Source: an uncultured Ruminococcus sp. (GTDB lineage: Bacteria > Bacillota_A > Clostridia > Oscillospirales > Acutalibacteraceae). From it: DNA of 6,120 nucleotides. Within the stretch, counting starts at the first letter, position 1, and the number at the start of each line of letters is the position of its first letter. The notes below the pieces were generated by a model. The model was given only the letters and a program-made list of their open reading frames with translations. It was not told the origin of the DNA and made no database searches. This document shows positions 1-6,120 of this stretch, in pieces. The DNA lies in NCBI GenBank assembly GCA_902773395.1, contig CACYEJ010000018.1, forward strand, positions 1 through 6,120. Direction: 5' to 3'. The translations under genes were made by a program, and so were the position numbers.

Positions 1-114
1 ATACTCTTCAAGCAATCCTAAGCTATGCAGCGGCTTTGCTACATTATTCCACTTTTCCGCTGCACGGCTCATTGCATTTTTGTCAAGTTCTTCTATTAGT
101 TTTAGTCTTTCCAT
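1..114 (-). CDS. cobT: Nicotinate-nucleotide-dimethylbenzimidazole phosphoribosyltransferase CobT, N-terminal fragment (runs off the left edge)
   Basis: Only the first 38 codons are visible; the gene continues beyond base 1. The translation starts MERLKLIEELDKNAMSRAAE and then carries W22 and AKPLHSLGLLEE at residues 26-37. This matches the N-terminal KPxxSLGxLE signature of CobT, with His where many members have Gly. CobT transfers phosphoribose from nicotinate mononucleotide to a lower-ligand base such as dimethylbenzimidazole, giving the alpha-ribotide used in nucleotide-loop assembly in the cytoplasm. The ATG at 114-112 is chosen because GGAGAA (122-117) lies just upstream and the frame opens there. 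It overlaps the end of cbiA by 13 nt (102-114), which points to translational coupling. Another ATG at codon 15 is less likely because it has no comparable site. The identification rests on a short stretch, and a fusion to another cobalamin domain downstream cannot be excluded. Confidence 0.82.
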   Translation of the reverse strand, partial: MERLKLIEELDKNAMSRAAEKWNNVAKPLHSLGLLEEY

Positions 115-1448
115 TGTTCTCCGTATTCTTCACATTTCTTTACAAAATTTACCGCACAATTTACATTTGCATAAAAATACAAATGCGGATATCCGGCATA
201 CATTGTCGATGTGGCGTGTACTGATGTATATTTAAATCCGCTGCTGAGCTTTTCTGCTGCAAAGTCGTTTCCGTTGTTTGTGCTGTCCCAATAATGAAAC
301 TCATGAGCTTTAACAACCTCACCTCTCTTACAAAGAAGATTGTCGCTATTGGCTTTGAGATTAACATATCCAAAACGCTGTAAACGATCTGTTTTAAAAC
401 ATTCTCCGCTTATCACGCCAACCATTGGAAAGCGTATGCCGTCAGATGTTTCTACGCTGTCATGCAGATACATAAATCCTCCGCACTCCGCAATTGTAGG
501 CAAACCCGAATTAATCTTTGATTTTATCTCGGAAAGCAAAGATGTATTTTCGGAAAGCTTTTCGGCATACAGCTCAGGATAGCCGCCTAACAAAATTAAA
601 CCGTCTATCCGCTTTGGAAAATTTCTGTCATTCAGCGGTGAAAATTTAACTATCTCGCAGCCAAGCTTTTGCAGCAATTCCAGATTATCACGATAACAAA
701 AGCAAAAAGCTTCATCATACGATACTGCTATTCTGACAGGACGGCTTGTAATTTTTTCTATATTTGGCAATTGATAATCAAGCTTCTCGGACGTTGACAG
801 AGATAGTAATTTATCAATTAAAATATTCTCCTCGGCTAGCTTTGACAAAGACTGCATTTTACTTTTTAATTCGGCAATCTCGATATCCGTCGCAAGTCCA
901 AGATGACGGCTCTCTATGCTAAGATTTTTACAATAAGGCAGTCGCCCGACGTACTGCGTGTTCATCTCCTCGCAAAGCTTTTTTACATAAGTGACAAGGC
1001 TGTCGGGAAGCCGATTGAACAGAAAACCTACGATATTATTAGGCTCTTTAAAGGTGAGGAAACCTTTCATTACCGCACCGATTGAGCTGCTCATGCCCTT
1101 GCAGTCAATCACAATCACAACGGGAGTATTGGTATCAAGCGCTGTTTGCCAAGTGGAAAACTTTCCCTCTACACCGTCATAAAAGCCCATTACACCCTCG
1201 ATAACCGAAAGCTTTGCCGCAGATTGATGAAGCAGATAGTTCAAGGTATCCTTATCACAAAAGCGGCTGTCAAGGTTACGAGATTCAGCTCCGATTATTC
1301 TGCTGTGGAAAATCGGATCAATATAATCAGGGCCGCATTTAAAAGCCGAAACTTTTTCTCCACGATTAACGAGCATTTGCAGGATTGCACAAGTAACGGT
1401 TGTTTTTCCGCAGCCGCTGTGTGTGCCGGCAATCATTATTCGATTCAT
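102..1448 (-). CDS. cbiA: Cobyrinic acid a,c-diamide synthase (glutamine-hydrolysing) CbiA
   Basis: The 448-residue protein is close to the usual family length of about 450-460. It uses ATP and glutamine to amidate the a and c carboxylates of cobyrinic acid, the step after ring completion in the anaerobic pathway. The N-terminal half is a dethiobiotin-synthetase-like ATPase domain with P-loop GTHSGCGKTT (8-17), KCGPDYIDP (37-45), EGVMGFYDG (84-92) and SRHLGL (180-185). The C-terminal half is a class I (GATase_3) glutamine amidotransferase domain, with LLGGYPEL (286-293), the nucleophile region AECGGFMYL (Cys322), AHEFHYW (381-387) and a C-terminal GYPHLYF (419-425) where the catalytic His is expected. 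All key residues appear intact. The start at 1448 is supported by AGAGGTG at 1459-1453. The gene begins 12 nt after the CbiJET fusion and its end overlaps cobT. CobB, the hydrogenobyrinate homologue, is excluded only by the anaerobic context. Confidence 0.95.
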   Translation of the reverse strand: MNRIMIAGTHSGCGKTTVTCAILQMLVNRGEKVSAFKCGPDYIDPIFHSRIIGAESRNLDSRFCDKDTLNYLLHQSAAKLSVIEGVMGFYDGVEGKFSTWQTALDTNTPVVIVIDCKGMSSSIGAVMKGFLTFKEPNNIVGFLFNRLPDSLVTYVKKLCEEMNTQYVGRLPYCKNLSIESRHLGLATDIEIAELKSKMQSLSKLAEENILIDKLLSLSTSEKLDYQLPNIEKITSRPVRIAVSYDEAFCFCYRDNLELLQKLGCEIVKFSPLNDRNFPKRIDGLILLGGYPELYAEKLSENTSLLSEIKSKINSGLPTIAECGGFMYLHDSVETSDGIRFPMVGVISGECFKTDRLQRFGYVNLKANSDNLLCKRGEVVKAHEFHYWDSTNNGNDFAAEKLSSGFKYTSVHATSTMYAGYPHLYFYANVNCAVNFVKKCEEYGEQWKD

Positions 1449-1460
1449 GCTGCACCTCTT

Positions 1461-3401
1461 TCAATTTATTTCTATAATAAAAATTGGATTTTCTGCTTTC
1501 ATCATCGTATGATTTCCAACCTTGTGTGTACGTGTTACGGCGATTTGAGTTACATTTATATTTTTTTCAAGCGTATCAATAATACGAGTACACTCACCTA
1601 GTGTTTCAAGCGATACGGCTGTCACAATAATTTTCACCTTTGGATTTTTTTCAAAGGCTGCATTGATGATTTTGTTTAAATAACCGCCCGAACCTCCCAC
1701 AAAAACACAATCGGGAGCAGGAAGCTTTTCTACAGCGTCAACGGCATTTTCGCTGATAATTTCAATATTGTCACATCTAAACAAATGCTTGTTTTTGTCG
1801 GTGAATGCAGCGGCATCGGGATTTCTGTCCACTGCATAAACCGTACCCTCGCAGCATCTTAGTGCCATTTCAACCGATACCGAGCCTGTGCCGCAGCCAA
1901 TATCCCAGCAGATATCACTCTCTCCAATCCCAAGCTTTGACACGCACACTCCTCGTACCTCTGATTTTGTCATTGGAATTTTGCCCCTGATAAATTCGTC
2001 ATCGCAAATACTTGATTTAATGCTTCTCTCATAGCCGTGGTTTTCTGCAATCATGACACATAGATTATCAGTTTTCAAATCTATCATATCAGCCGCTGTG
2101 CCGGAAATAATTCTTTCGTTTTCAAGAGATAAATTTTCTCCTACAAAAACATTTACGTCATTCATTCCGTACTCGCAAAGCAGACGGCATATATCTCGGA
2201 CAGTAATATCTCCTCCGAGGAGAAAAAATGTTTTCTCGAATCTGCAAACTGTTCTTACAACATTTGCCTTTTTCCCGTGCAGGCTAACAAAATGCACGTT
2301 TGACCAATCCATTTTAAGCTTTGAACAGAAATATACCGGAGATGAAATACCGCAAACAACATTAGTTTCCAAACCGTCAATCATAGGAAGCAGCTTCTTT
2401 GCACCGCTGTAAAATCCAATATCCCCCGACATCAGAACGACTATATTCCTGTATTCACATTCATAGATATAATTCGCTATCTTGTCACACGCATATGAAA
2501 CAAAGCTTGGCTTATTAAGATATTCAAACATGGTAATTATCCGCTTTGCACCAATCAGCACTTCTGCCTGTTGCAAAGCCTTTAAGCCCTCGGCGGTCAT
2601 TGTTTTGCTGCCGTCCATGCCAACTCCTGCGACAGTTACTTTTTTTTGACGATGTTTTTCTTCAAGCAGCATTTCTTTCGCTTCTTCCAGCGTACTGCCG
2701 CAATCCTGAGGTCGCCTTATTATGAGAACCTCAGCATTTATTTCATGTGCGGCTTTCAGCTTATCCTCAAAGCCGCCTATTGTGCCGCTCTCCTTTGTTA
2801 CAAGATATTTTGCATTGCAGCTCTTCATCTGAGCAAGATTTTGCTCGTAGGAGAACGGCGGCTTTTCTGCAATAATTTTGCTTTCGTCAAAGCCAATATT
2901 CACGCACTCCTTAACAATGTTCTCAGACGGCAGCACTCTTGCTGTGCATCTCTCTTTATAATTGTGAATTCTACAGAATTTCCAAAGCTCCTTACTGCCT
3001 GTTGTCAAAAAAATATTGCCTTCTGTAGAGTCAAGATAATTTACCAAAGAATCTGTACTTTCAAAATATCTTGATTTCTCTGCATACTCATTACTTTCAC
3101 GCTGTACCCTCAGATAACTCGCACCGGTAAACGCACACGCTGATTTGATATTTTTTGTAACCTCGGCTGCATATGGGTGCGTTGCATCGACAACCGTTTT
3201 TATACCATTATTCAAGATAAACTCGGCTATTTCAACATCGTTCATTCTGCCCTGAATTATGTTAAGATATCGTGATTTCTCCAGTACGTTTTGTCCGTAA
3301 TCGGTAGCAACGCTGATATATGAGAATATTTTATGCTCTGTGCAGAATTCGGCAAGTATTCTCCCCTCGGCAGTTCCTCCGAATATTAATATATCACACA
3401 T
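1461..3401 (-). CDS. cbiJ-cbiE-cbiT: Trifunctional fusion: cobalt-precorrin-6A reductase (CbiJ/CobK) + cobalt-precorrin-7 C5-methyltransferase (CbiE) + cobalt-precorrin-6B C15-methyltransferase/decarboxylase (CbiT)
   Basis: A single uninterrupted 646-codon frame holds three complete enzymes. Residues 1 to about 247 are CbiJ/CobK, the pyridine-nucleotide-dependent reductase of cobalt-precorrin-6A: ILIFGGTAEGR (4-14), VDATHPYAAEVT (71-82), TTGSKEL (133-139), EKPPFS (179-184), VTKESGTIGG (201-210). Residues about 254-453 are CbiE, a class III tetrapyrrole methyltransferase acting at C5: VTVAGVGMDG (255-264), MSGDIGFYSGAK (324-335), LLGGDIT (394-400), GENLSLENERI (421-431). Residues about 460-646 are CbiT, a Rossmann-type SAM methyltransferase that methylates C15 and removes the ring C acetate carboxyl: IPMTKSEVR (475-483), SAM motif I WDIGCGTGSVSVE (499-511), AVDRNP (523-528), FVGGSGG (567-573), TAVSLETL (594-601). 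The summed length is near that of three separate proteins, so nothing is truncated. The start overlaps cobJ by 8 nt, with GAGAGG at 3415-3410. CbiE-CbiT fusions (CobL-like) are well known; adding CbiJ at the N-terminus is less usual. Confidence 0.94.
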   Translation of the reverse strand: MCDILIFGGTAEGRILAEFCTEHKIFSYISVATDYGQNVLEKSRYLNIIQGRMNDVEIAEFILNNGIKTVVDATHPYAAEVTKNIKSACAFTGASYLRVQRESNEYAEKSRYFESTDSLVNYLDSTEGNIFLTTGSKELWKFCRIHNYKERCTARVLPSENIVKECVNIGFDESKIIAEKPPFSYEQNLAQMKSCNAKYLVTKESGTIGGFEDKLKAAHEINAEVLIIRRPQDCGSTLEEAKEMLLEEKHRQKKVTVAGVGMDGSKTMTAEGLKALQQAEVLIGAKRIITMFEYLNKPSFVSYACDKIANYIYECEYRNIVVLMSGDIGFYSGAKKLLPMIDGLETNVVCGISSPVYFCSKLKMDWSNVHFVSLHGKKANVVRTVCRFEKTFFLLGGDITVRDICRLLCEYGMNDVNVFVGENLSLENERIISGTAADMIDLKTDNLCVMIAENHGYERSIKSSICDDEFIRGKIPMTKSEVRGVCVSKLGIGESDICWDIGCGTGSVSVEMALRCCEGTVYAVDRNPDAAAFTDKNKHLFRCDNIEIISENAVDAVEKLPAPDCVFVGGSGGYLNKIINAAFEKNPKVKIIVTAVSLETLGECTRIIDTLEKNINVTQIAVTRTHKVGNHTMMKAENPIFIIEIN

Positions 3402-4122
3402 TCCTGTAACCTCTCGGAGTGACCATTTTTCCGTTTATCAGCTTAGTATCAGCGTTGCCAATATAGACTGTTGTAAACATATCTACGATAGTTGTCTTTA
3501 GCTCAGATAAAGTCATGATTCTGCACTGTTGAGCCTGTCTGCCGATATTTTTCACATAGCCGCATATAGTATTTTCAGACTTATGCCTTAGAACAATTTC
3601 GCAAGCCTTGTATAAATAGTCCGCTCTTTTTTTTGACGAGGGATTGTAGAGTACAATTACAAAATCCGCCATTGCTGCACATTCAAGGCGGCGTTCGATT
3701 TTCTCCCACGGTGTCATCAAATCAGAAAGACTTATCACGGCAAAGTCATGCGTAAGCGGTGCCCCTAAAACTGCTCCTCCGCTGAGTGCTGCCGTCACGC
3801 CCGAAATTACCTCAATCTCAACCTCAGGATATTTTTCCGAAAGCTCATACGTCAAGCCTGCCATTGCATAAACGGTACTGTCACCGCTGCAAACAATAGA
3901 AACTGTCTTTCCGTGTGACGCTTCCTCCAAGGCAAAAATCACTCTGTCACGCTCATGCTTCATCGGAGTGGCGGCAAAATTCTTTTCCGGAAAATACGCT
4001 TTTAAGATATCGACATAGACAGTATAGCCAACTATCAAATCGCTGCTCACAATAGCTTTTTCTGCCTCAATTGTCATACCCTCACGGCTGCCGGCACCAA
4101 ATCCGACTACATATAATTTCAT
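3394..4122 (-). CDS. cobJ: Cobalt-precorrin-3B (cobalt-factor III) C17-methyltransferase, CobJ/CbiH family
   Basis: This 242-residue protein matches the length of stand-alone CbiH. It uses SAM to methylate C17 and drives ring contraction, giving the lactone intermediate cobalt-precorrin-4 that CobM and CbiG process next. It is a cytoplasmic class III (SUMT-type) methyltransferase. Visible landmarks are the N-terminal loop VGFGAGSREGMT (6-17), MKHERDR (54-60), CSGDSTVYAMAG (78-89), SGVTAALSGGAVLGAPLTHD (107-126), the family hallmark ISLSDLMTPWEKIERRL (130-146) and LYNPSSKKRADYL (158-170). The HDFAVISLSDLxTPW block separates CobJ/CbiH from the other methyltransferases of the pathway. The start is set by GAGAGGG at 4136-4130, and the ATG overlaps the cbiG stop (ATGA, 4 nt). 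There is no ferredoxin-like or CbiG extension of the kind found in some CobJ proteins. The first glycine loop reads GFGAG rather than the common GxGPG. Confidence 0.95.
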   Translation of the reverse strand: MKLYVVGFGAGSREGMTIEAEKAIVSSDLIVGYTVYVDILKAYFPEKNFAATPMKHERDRVIFALEEASHGKTVSIVCSGDSTVYAMAGLTYELSEKYPEVEIEVISGVTAALSGGAVLGAPLTHDFAVISLSDLMTPWEKIERRLECAAMADFVIVLYNPSSKKRADYLYKACEIVLRHKSENTICGYVKNIGRQAQQCRIMTLSELKTTIVDMFTTVYIGNADTKLINGKMVTPRGYRNV

Positions 4123-5153
4123 AATATATCCCTCTCAAAATCTATCGTTACTCTCGTTTCAGCGGCGGCAAAGGTCACTCCTCTGCCCATTTGCTTACTT
4201 ACTATAATTTTTCCGCCGCCGGCTGCCGCACTTCTCTCGCAAACGCTGTCTGCTCCTGTTGTTTTCATCACAAAATCCGAGTGAGAAAACGAACCCTCTA
4301 CACTCATTAGCTCCTCTGCCGTAAAGAATTTGAGCGGTATTTTATATTTTTCGGCAAATGAAATGACTGCATTTTCGGCTTTTTTCAAATTGATAGAATG
4401 AATTGCGGATATCCTATTTACAGAAAGATGAAATTCACTGAGCTGATTAATAATAAAATCCGAAAACACGTCTTTATCAATGTTTCTTCTGCACCCCACT
4501 CCGATAACAATATTTTTAGGTATCAAATGAAGCGTGCTGCGAAACGGATTTTGTGAAGCATCAGCGGAAACACATATACCAAGCTCGGCAGAATCATTAT
4601 CGAAAAATTCGTCCGGTCTGTTCACAAATTCAAAATCACTTTTAAAGCCTATCTTCTCACCGTTTACAATTGCGGCGGCAATCTGTTTTGCCAAATCCGG
4701 CTCGCAGATATGCAGATTATTTGCTGACGCAAAGCTATCCGGAGAAAATTTACCGCCGACATCGGTTGCAGTTGTCACAACAGGGACAGCTCCGATTTTT
4801 TCGGCAATCAACTTTGTGAGTGCATTTGCACCACCTATATGCCCCGATAAAAGCGAAACGGCGAATTTACCCTGTTCGTCTGTCACAATTACTGCTGGGT
4901 CTGTAAGTTTTGAGCGAATATGCGGAGCAATCATTCTAACGGCAATTCCGCATGAGGAAATAAAAATCAATGCTTCATACTCGCAGAAAATCTGAGATAC
5001 AAGTTCTTTTAGATTTTCAAAAGCTATAGAGTCTGAATCGGAGTATTTTTTCAATGTATATCTTGTGAAAATCATATTAGTGTTCTGGTTGTCGGAGATT
5101 TTTTGTGAAAGCTGTCTGCCGTTTTCAGTTAGAGATATTACTGCAATTTTCAT
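4119..5153 (-). CDS. cbiG: Cobalt-precorrin-5A hydrolase CbiG
   Basis: CbiG opens the ring A delta-lactone of cobalt-precorrin-5A and releases the extruded two-carbon unit as acetaldehyde, giving cobalt-precorrin-5B. It is a marker of the oxygen-independent pathway. The 344 residues are close to the usual 340-350. The N-terminal domain (about 1-80) contains SSCGIAVRMIAP (66-77). The central segment holds LTDPAVIVTDE (83-93), LLSGHIGGANALT (101-113) and VPVVTTATD (123-131). The C-terminal domain (about 214-340) starts at IVIGVGCRRN (215-224) and includes TTGADSVCERSAAA (298-311). All three segments of the family are present, so the protein looks complete. The start at 5153 has AGAAAGG (5167-5161) seven bases upstream and overlaps the cobM stop by 4 nt. 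Its end overlaps cobJ by 4 nt in the same way. Its place between the methyltransferases that act just before it in the pathway supports the assignment. Confidence 0.95.
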   Translation of the reverse strand: MKIAVISLTENGRQLSQKISDNQNTNMIFTRYTLKKYSDSDSIAFENLKELVSQIFCEYEALIFISSCGIAVRMIAPHIRSKLTDPAVIVTDEQGKFAVSLLSGHIGGANALTKLIAEKIGAVPVVTTATDVGGKFSPDSFASANNLHICEPDLAKQIAAAIVNGEKIGFKSDFEFVNRPDEFFDNDSAELGICVSADASQNPFRSTLHLIPKNIVIGVGCRRNIDKDVFSDFIINQLSEFHLSVNRISAIHSINLKKAENAVISFAEKYKIPLKFFTAEELMSVEGSFSHSDFVMKTTGADSVCERSAAAGGGKIIVSKQMGRGVTFAAAETRVTIDFERDIL

Positions 5154-5905
5154 GGTTTTGCCTTTCTGAATTCTGTTTCAAAGTTATTGTCGTACAGCTT
5201 GGACAAAGAATAGTCATCTCCCAAAAAATTTCCTACGCAGATAAGTGCCGTCTTTTTTATTCCGTTTTGCTCAGCCGTTTGTGCAAGGTCTGAAATTGTG
5301 CAGCGGCAAATCTTTTCGTCCTGCCAGCTTGCTTTGTAGACGATAGCTGCCGGAGTATCGGGAGCATAACCGCCCTCGGTCAATTCCTTTGAAAGCTCAA
5401 AAAGCATAGAAGTACTTAGGAATATAACCATAGATGCACCATGGCTTGAAAGGCTTTGTATAGATTCCTTTTCCGGAACAGGCGTTCTTCCGGCACGTCT
5501 TGTAATAATCACTGTTTGAGAAACTCCCGGCAATGTATACTCAGCCTTTAATGACGCTGCCGCCGCACAAAAGGAACTTACACCGGGACAGATTTCATAA
5601 TCAATGCGAAGCTTGTCCAGTCTGTCCATTTGCTCTTTAATCGCACCGTAAATACTTGGGTCACCGGTATGCAAACGAACTGTCATTTTTCCCTCTGCTT
5701 CTGATTTTTCGATAACAGAAATTACATCGTCAAGCGTCATATATGCACTGTTATGTATTTCGCAGTCGGATTTTGCATATTGAAGAAGTTCGGGATTTAC
5801 AAGCGAGCCTGCGTAAATTATTACGTCCGCACGCTGTAAAAGCCTCATGCCCCGCACTGTAATCAAATCAACTGCACCGCTGCCTGCTCCCACAAAATTA
5901 ACCAT
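5150..5905 (-). CDS. cobM: Cobalt-precorrin-4 C11-methyltransferase, CobM/CbiF family
   Basis: This 251-residue class III SAM methyltransferase methylates C11 of cobalt-precorrin-4 to give cobalt-precorrin-5A, the substrate of CbiG encoded immediately downstream. Family landmarks are the N-terminal loop VNFVGAGSGAVDLITVRG (2-19), the CobM-typical YAGSLVNPELL (31-41), the second SUMT-type signature VRLHTGDPSIYGAIKEQ (76-92), CPGVSSFCAAAASL (106-119), TRRAGRTPVPE (135-145) and VYKASWQDE (189-197). The YAGSLV and RTPVPE segments distinguish it from CobJ, CbiL and CbiE. The length is normal for the family. The ATG at 5905-5903 is supported by a strong Shine-Dalgarno site, AGGGGAG at 5919-5913, seven bases upstream. 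It is the first gene of the block visible here, preceded by about 215 nt of non-coding sequence. The first glycine loop reads GAGSG rather than GAGPG. Cobalt-containing substrate specificity is inferred from the neighbouring cbiG. Confidence 0.95.
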   Translation of the reverse strand: MVNFVGAGSGAVDLITVRGMRLLQRADVIIYAGSLVNPELLQYAKSDCEIHNSAYMTLDDVISVIEKSEAEGKMTVRLHTGDPSIYGAIKEQMDRLDKLRIDYEICPGVSSFCAAAASLKAEYTLPGVSQTVIITRRAGRTPVPEKESIQSLSSHGASMVIFLSTSMLFELSKELTEGGYAPDTPAAIVYKASWQDEKICRCTISDLAQTAEQNGIKKTALICVGNFLGDDYSLSKLYDNNFETEFRKAKP

Positions 5906-5934
5906 ATTATCACTCCCCTGCGTTTTATACTCAA

Positions 5935-5955
5935 AAGCGTTAAGATTTAGCGCTT
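5935..5955. repeat. Short inverted repeat (hairpin) just upstream of the cobM ribosome binding site
   Basis: Arms AAGCG (5935-5939) and CGCTT (5951-5955) enclose a further TAA/TTA pairing (5941-5943 with 5947-5949) and a 3-nt loop. Read as plus-strand RNA, the position 5940/5950 pair is U-G, so the stem is nine pairs. Read as minus-strand (cobM mRNA), the same position is a C-A mismatch, leaving 5 + 3 pairs. In the minus direction the stem is followed by only four T. It could act as a weak leader hairpin or attenuator, but it is too weak to call a terminator. Confidence 0.35.
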
Positions 5956-5969
5956 ATCTTTCTCATACC

Positions 5970-6000
5970 GGCAATTCGCAAGCTCTTGCCTGTTTTTGTT
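5970..6000 (+). terminator. Possible weak rho-independent terminator, plus-strand orientation
   Basis: Arms GGCAA (5970-5974) and TTGCC (5986-5990) can pair around an 11-nt loop. An alternative 4-bp hairpin, GCAA with TTGC (5978-5981 and 5986-5989), also exists. The T-rich run TGTTTTTGTTT follows directly on the plus strand (5991 onward), which is the layout of an intrinsic terminator for rightward transcription. The stem is short, and no plus-strand gene lies to the left, only the antisense of cobM. The functional call is therefore tentative. Chance folding in AT-rich sequence is a real alternative. Confidence 0.22.
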
Positions 6001-6075
6001 TGAATCGAAAGATTTTATTATTTTGGTGCTTTAATATATTTCTTATTTTTTTCTTAAAGAAAGTTTATTTAGTTT

Positions 6076-6120
6076 CGCTGAGGTTAGTTTATTTTCCTAC
6101 GCTAATTTGTTTCGTCAGCG
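6076..6120 (+). repeat. Imperfect inverted repeat at the right edge of the window
   Basis: Outer arms CGCTGA (6076-6081) and TCAGCG (6115-6120) are perfectly complementary. Immediately inside, GGTTAG (6082-6087) can pair with CTAATT (6102-6107) through two G-U pairs, which are allowed only in plus-strand RNA. The result is a 12-pair stem with a 14-nt loop and a one-sided 7-nt bulge (6108-6114). The repeat touches the window edge, so it may extend. A short direct repeat AGTTTATTT (6062-6070 and 6086-6094) overlaps it. Its role is unknown. Confidence 0.3.

Larger units (their letters stand above)
5906..6120 (-). promoter_or_regulatory. AT-rich non-coding region upstream of cobM, probable leader or promoter region
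   Basis: About 215 nt separate cobM from the right edge. No reading frame of convincing length with a start and Shine-Dalgarno site lies here on either strand. The longest minus-strand frame near cobM is about 26 codons and has no ATG. The cobM Shine-Dalgarno site (5919-5913) is its only clear functional element. A TATAAA hexamer occurs on the minus strand close to 5926, but it has no matching -35 box, so no promoter is called. No B12-box-like consensus of a cobalamin riboswitch was recognised. The region does hold several inverted repeats, listed separately. Whether the operon promoter is here or further right, with more cbi genes, cannot be decided from this window. Confidence 0.4.

Noticed and set aside
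161..373. 70-codon minus-strand frame overlapping cbiA in another frame
   Set aside because: It lies entirely inside the amidotransferase domain of CbiA and has no independent support.
1146..1601. 151-codon plus-strand open frame
   Set aside because: It lies antisense to cbiA and the end of the CbiJET fusion, which have clear family motifs. Its translation has no recognisable domain, so it is a shadow frame.
4534..4995. 153-codon plus-strand open frame
   Set aside because: It is fully antisense to cbiG and its composition mirrors the CbiG codons. No domain and no convincing ribosome binding site were seen.
5926..5931. TATAAA-like -10 hexamer on the minus strand upstream of cobM
   Set aside because: No TTGACA-like box occurs about 17 nt upstream. 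The sequence is AT-rich, so such hexamers are expected by chance, and this one is only about 20 nt before the cobM start.
5946..6027. Short minus-strand frame ending before cobM as the tail of an upstream gene
   Set aside because: The frame is about 26 codons between stops, has no ATG start, and resembles no cobalamin protein C-terminus.
6050..6062. Perfect 13-nt palindrome TTTCTTAAAGAAA as a possible operator
   Set aside because: The arms are only A/T-rich 6-mers in a poly-A/T stretch. No known regulator consensus was recognised, and chance is likely.

Overview
The window looks like ordinary chromosomal metabolism from an anaerobic, fairly low-GC Gram-positive bacterium, most likely a gut-type member of the Clostridia. 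This rests on AT-leaning codon use, strong purine-rich Shine-Dalgarno sites and the oxygen-independent (early cobalt insertion) version of corrin-ring biosynthesis. The taxon is an inference. No species-specific marker is visible.

All genes lie on the minus strand and form one tightly packed block, read from right to left. After about 215 nt of AT-rich non-coding sequence (5906-6120) come cobM/cbiF (5905-5150), cbiG (5153-4119), cobJ/cbiH (4122-3394), a three-domain CbiJ-CbiE-CbiT fusion (3401-1461), cbiA (1448-102), and the first 38 codons of cobT (114-1, running off the left edge). Four of the five gene junctions overlap by 4, 4, 8 and 13 nt. The fifth has a 12-nt gap. Every start has a recognisable Shine-Dalgarno site inside or just after the preceding gene, so this is almost certainly one translationally coupled operon.

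The enzymes cover most of the middle of anaerobic cobalamin synthesis. CbiH contracts and methylates the ring to give cobalt-precorrin-4. CbiF/CobM methylates C11. CbiG opens the lactone and releases a two-carbon fragment. The fusion supplies cobalt-precorrin-6A reductase (CbiJ), C15-methyltransferase/decarboxylase (CbiT) and C5-methyltransferase (CbiE). CbiA then amidates the a and c side chains, and CobT activates the lower-ligand base. CbiL, CbiD, CbiC and the chelatase are needed for a complete route but are not in the window.

No mobile element, CRISPR array, tRNA or rRNA was seen, and no cobalamin riboswitch core was recognised in the visible leader. The points most worth a second look are the triple fusion, shared departures from the classical glycine/proline-rich loop in the three class III methyltransferase domains, and several inverted repeats in the upstream region that would pair better in plus-strand RNA. 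I do not see evidence of a previously undescribed system.
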